This document shows positions 62,401-64,000 of a stretch of 64,000 nucleotides of DNA, piece after piece. Under the pieces are notes generated by a model, which saw only the letters and a program-made list of their open reading frames with translations, ran no database searches and had not been told where the DNA came from. Made by a program: the position numbers and the translations under genes. Within the stretch, counting starts at the first letter, position 1. Each line of letters begins with the position of its first letter. The stretch comes from Trogon surrucura (Eukaryota > Chordata > Aves > Trogoniformes > Trogonidae), in assembly GCA_020746105.1 (NCBI GenBank), contig CM036658.1:11826689-11890688 (forward strand), read 5' to 3'.

Positions 62401-64000
62401 TCAACATTTTATTCAGCTTAAGAAATATCTTTAACTTAAGCAACCAAAGAAACGTCCTTCCCCAATTAAACAAACCGATCTTTTTTTATATAGTGACATC
62501 GTAGTCTTAAAAACTACTATCTTGGTGCTAGTTATGCAAAGAGGGTATTTACTATGAACCAGACACAACTGGAGAGACTCAGTGGGGAAGCTCACTCTGA
62601 TGACTGATGGACCTTGTCACTGGTAGTGGCAACTACTGCTACTTACAGGAAGAATGCAGAACTTGTGTACTTGCAGAGTCCACACGTTGTTGCATAGACC
62701 TATGCAGCCCACCTATTCTGCGCGCTAAGGTCTTTGTGTCTAACCCTTCCATTCCTCCATGTTTAGAGATGTCCTTATGACTCCCCTAGGATGTCTTTCA
62801 TGGTGAATTTTTGTCCCTGTCGTCTTTACCCAGTGTCCATCATGTTTTCCGTCCAGTGGTTTGCGCTATGTCCTTACCATAAACAAAACAGAATCTAGGT
62901 TGAAGCTTGGATACCAGCTTGCAGTTGACTGTGGTTCACTGAGGAGTGTGCTTTCTGCCATAGCTTTAGCCTGTAGCTCTAACTGACAGCGCAGGAGAAT
63001 AACGTGGGGGAGGAGTGTGTGGCAAGGCAAGTTTCCAGGGCCAGCTTTGATATGGCCAGCCCTTTTGGGGGTGAGAGGAGAGGTTGCAGGTAATGTGGAT
63101 ATGACTCATGCTTTTTCACTTGCATCCTCTCTCTTTGCTCTACTGAGACCATGTTCTCCTTCTTCTTCCACCACTTCCAGTTTTCTAAGAGGTGAGTCAT
63201 TTGGAATATTGGTATATTCAGCTCCTTGAGAAGATGGGTGGTGGTAATCTGCTTGAATGTGCTTCTTTGGATTACATTAAAATACAATTATTCACAGCTT
63301 AAAAAAGTAACTAATGGTTGTTTCTTTGTGAAAAACAACCAGTTCGGCTGCAGTTTAGCAGGTCAAGGTGAGTCTTACTTCCAGTAACTAAAGCAACTTA
63401 AAACTGCAATTTGCTGTACCAGTTCTCGAACTTGAGAATAGATGGAAGATGCTGATCCTAGTCTTCGTATGCAGGTTGCCTGCATTACATGTGTCAGCTA
63501 GCCCAGCTATGAAGGCAGTATCTTTCCCTCATGCTATCAGTCCCAACCTCTTAATTTTTCCCCAGCTTATTTGGCTGATCTCCAGACTCTGAAATAAATA
63601 GTGTATTAAAAAGAAAATGTTTTTCTCTAGGAGCAGCTGTGCATATGTATATGCTATTGGAGTAAAAGTCAATATCATTTTATAGCTGAGTAGTTACATT
63701 CTAGGCAAAGCATGTTAATAAAAATAAACATGACTGTGGGTTTCTTTAATTAATTTTTTTCTAGTGATACTAGTGCAAATCTGAGGACCGAACAAATTTT
63801 CATTTGTCAGTGCTTTAGTGGTGTATTATCTGGAGTTGTAATTGAGAGGTCACATGTCTAACTTTTTGCCTCCAAAGTTAACCCCTTTATTTTCTTATGT
63901 TCGCTTGAACAGGATTTATGCCTGATTAAGTTACTGTCTTTTATCATAATTAAAGAAAAATGTTGTGCAGGGAGAGCTAAAAACTCCATTCAATGGGAAA
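59491..64000. other. AT-rich presumed intron or intergenic DNA
   Basis: No supported gene. The overlapping opposite-strand frames at 62174-62473 and 62183-62434, and the frame at 62979-63287, lack domain hallmarks and good splice sites. Confidence 0.45.
60897..60929 (+). repeat. Unclassified dispersed repeat, copy B
   Basis: GTGAAGCATGGCTTGTATAA then GGCATTTGGGGTA, the partner of 58388-58419 in the same orientation. Confidence 0.6.

Noticed and set aside
1..64000. CRISPR arrays, prokaryotic operons, phage or IS elements, rRNA and tRNA genes
   Set aside because: None seen. The composition, CR1 repeats, CpG island and splice signals all indicate a vertebrate nuclear genome.

Overview
This window is vertebrate nuclear DNA, most likely from a bird. 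It is AT-rich and gene-poor, has no long uninterrupted protein-coding genes, and carries at least ten copies of CR1-type LINEs. Several of these end in the 8-bp tail repeat (ATTCTRTG or its complement TCATAGAA) usual for avian and reptilian CR1. No Alu- or L1-like sequence was seen. I saw no prokaryotic operon, CRISPR array, rRNA or tRNA gene.

The only well-supported host gene landmark is a GC-rich CpG island at about 22.54-24.16 kb, with a second GC-rich patch at 25.04-25.70 kb. Inside it, on the + strand, is a first coding exon (23289-23379). It has a strong Kozak context, a 30-residue signal-peptide-like sequence and a consensus GTAAGG donor. The gene was not identified. Everything to the right of 23.38 kb may be its first intron, or that intron followed by later exons. 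The best phase-compatible second exon is at 33536-33939: a polypyrimidine tract and AG, 134 codons after the split codon, then an AATAAA. If real, the two exons would encode a secreted protein of about 164 residues. A minus-strand candidate terminal exon lies at 35851-36043. Two weaker candidate exons lie upstream of the CpG island (19107-19190 and 19702-19863) and one lies at 43168-43377.

Layout: 0-22.5 kb is AT-rich DNA. It holds a rearranged old CR1 (2.65-3.11 kb), a GC-richer relic of a different LINE-like element with a damaged zinc-finger tail (4.57-5.25 kb), and two clean CR1 pieces (11.3-11.9 kb +, 17.7-18.3 kb -). 22.5-25.7 kb is the CpG island, with extreme homopolymer tracts. 25.7-64 kb is presumed intron or intergenic DNA with further CR1 pieces at 28.5, 29.6, 34.2-35.2, 50.5-52.1, 55.8, 57.0 and 59.2 kb. 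The 50.5-52.1 kb copy is the longest (1.63 kb) and keeps a complete set of recognisable reverse-transcriptase motifs, broken downstream by one frameshift.

No previously undescribed functional system is demonstrated. The most useful leads are the possible two-exon secreted protein, the exactly joined in-place inversion within an old CR1, the zinc-finger relic with a His-to-Pro change, and an unexplained pair of near-identical 33-bp sequences 2.5 kb apart.
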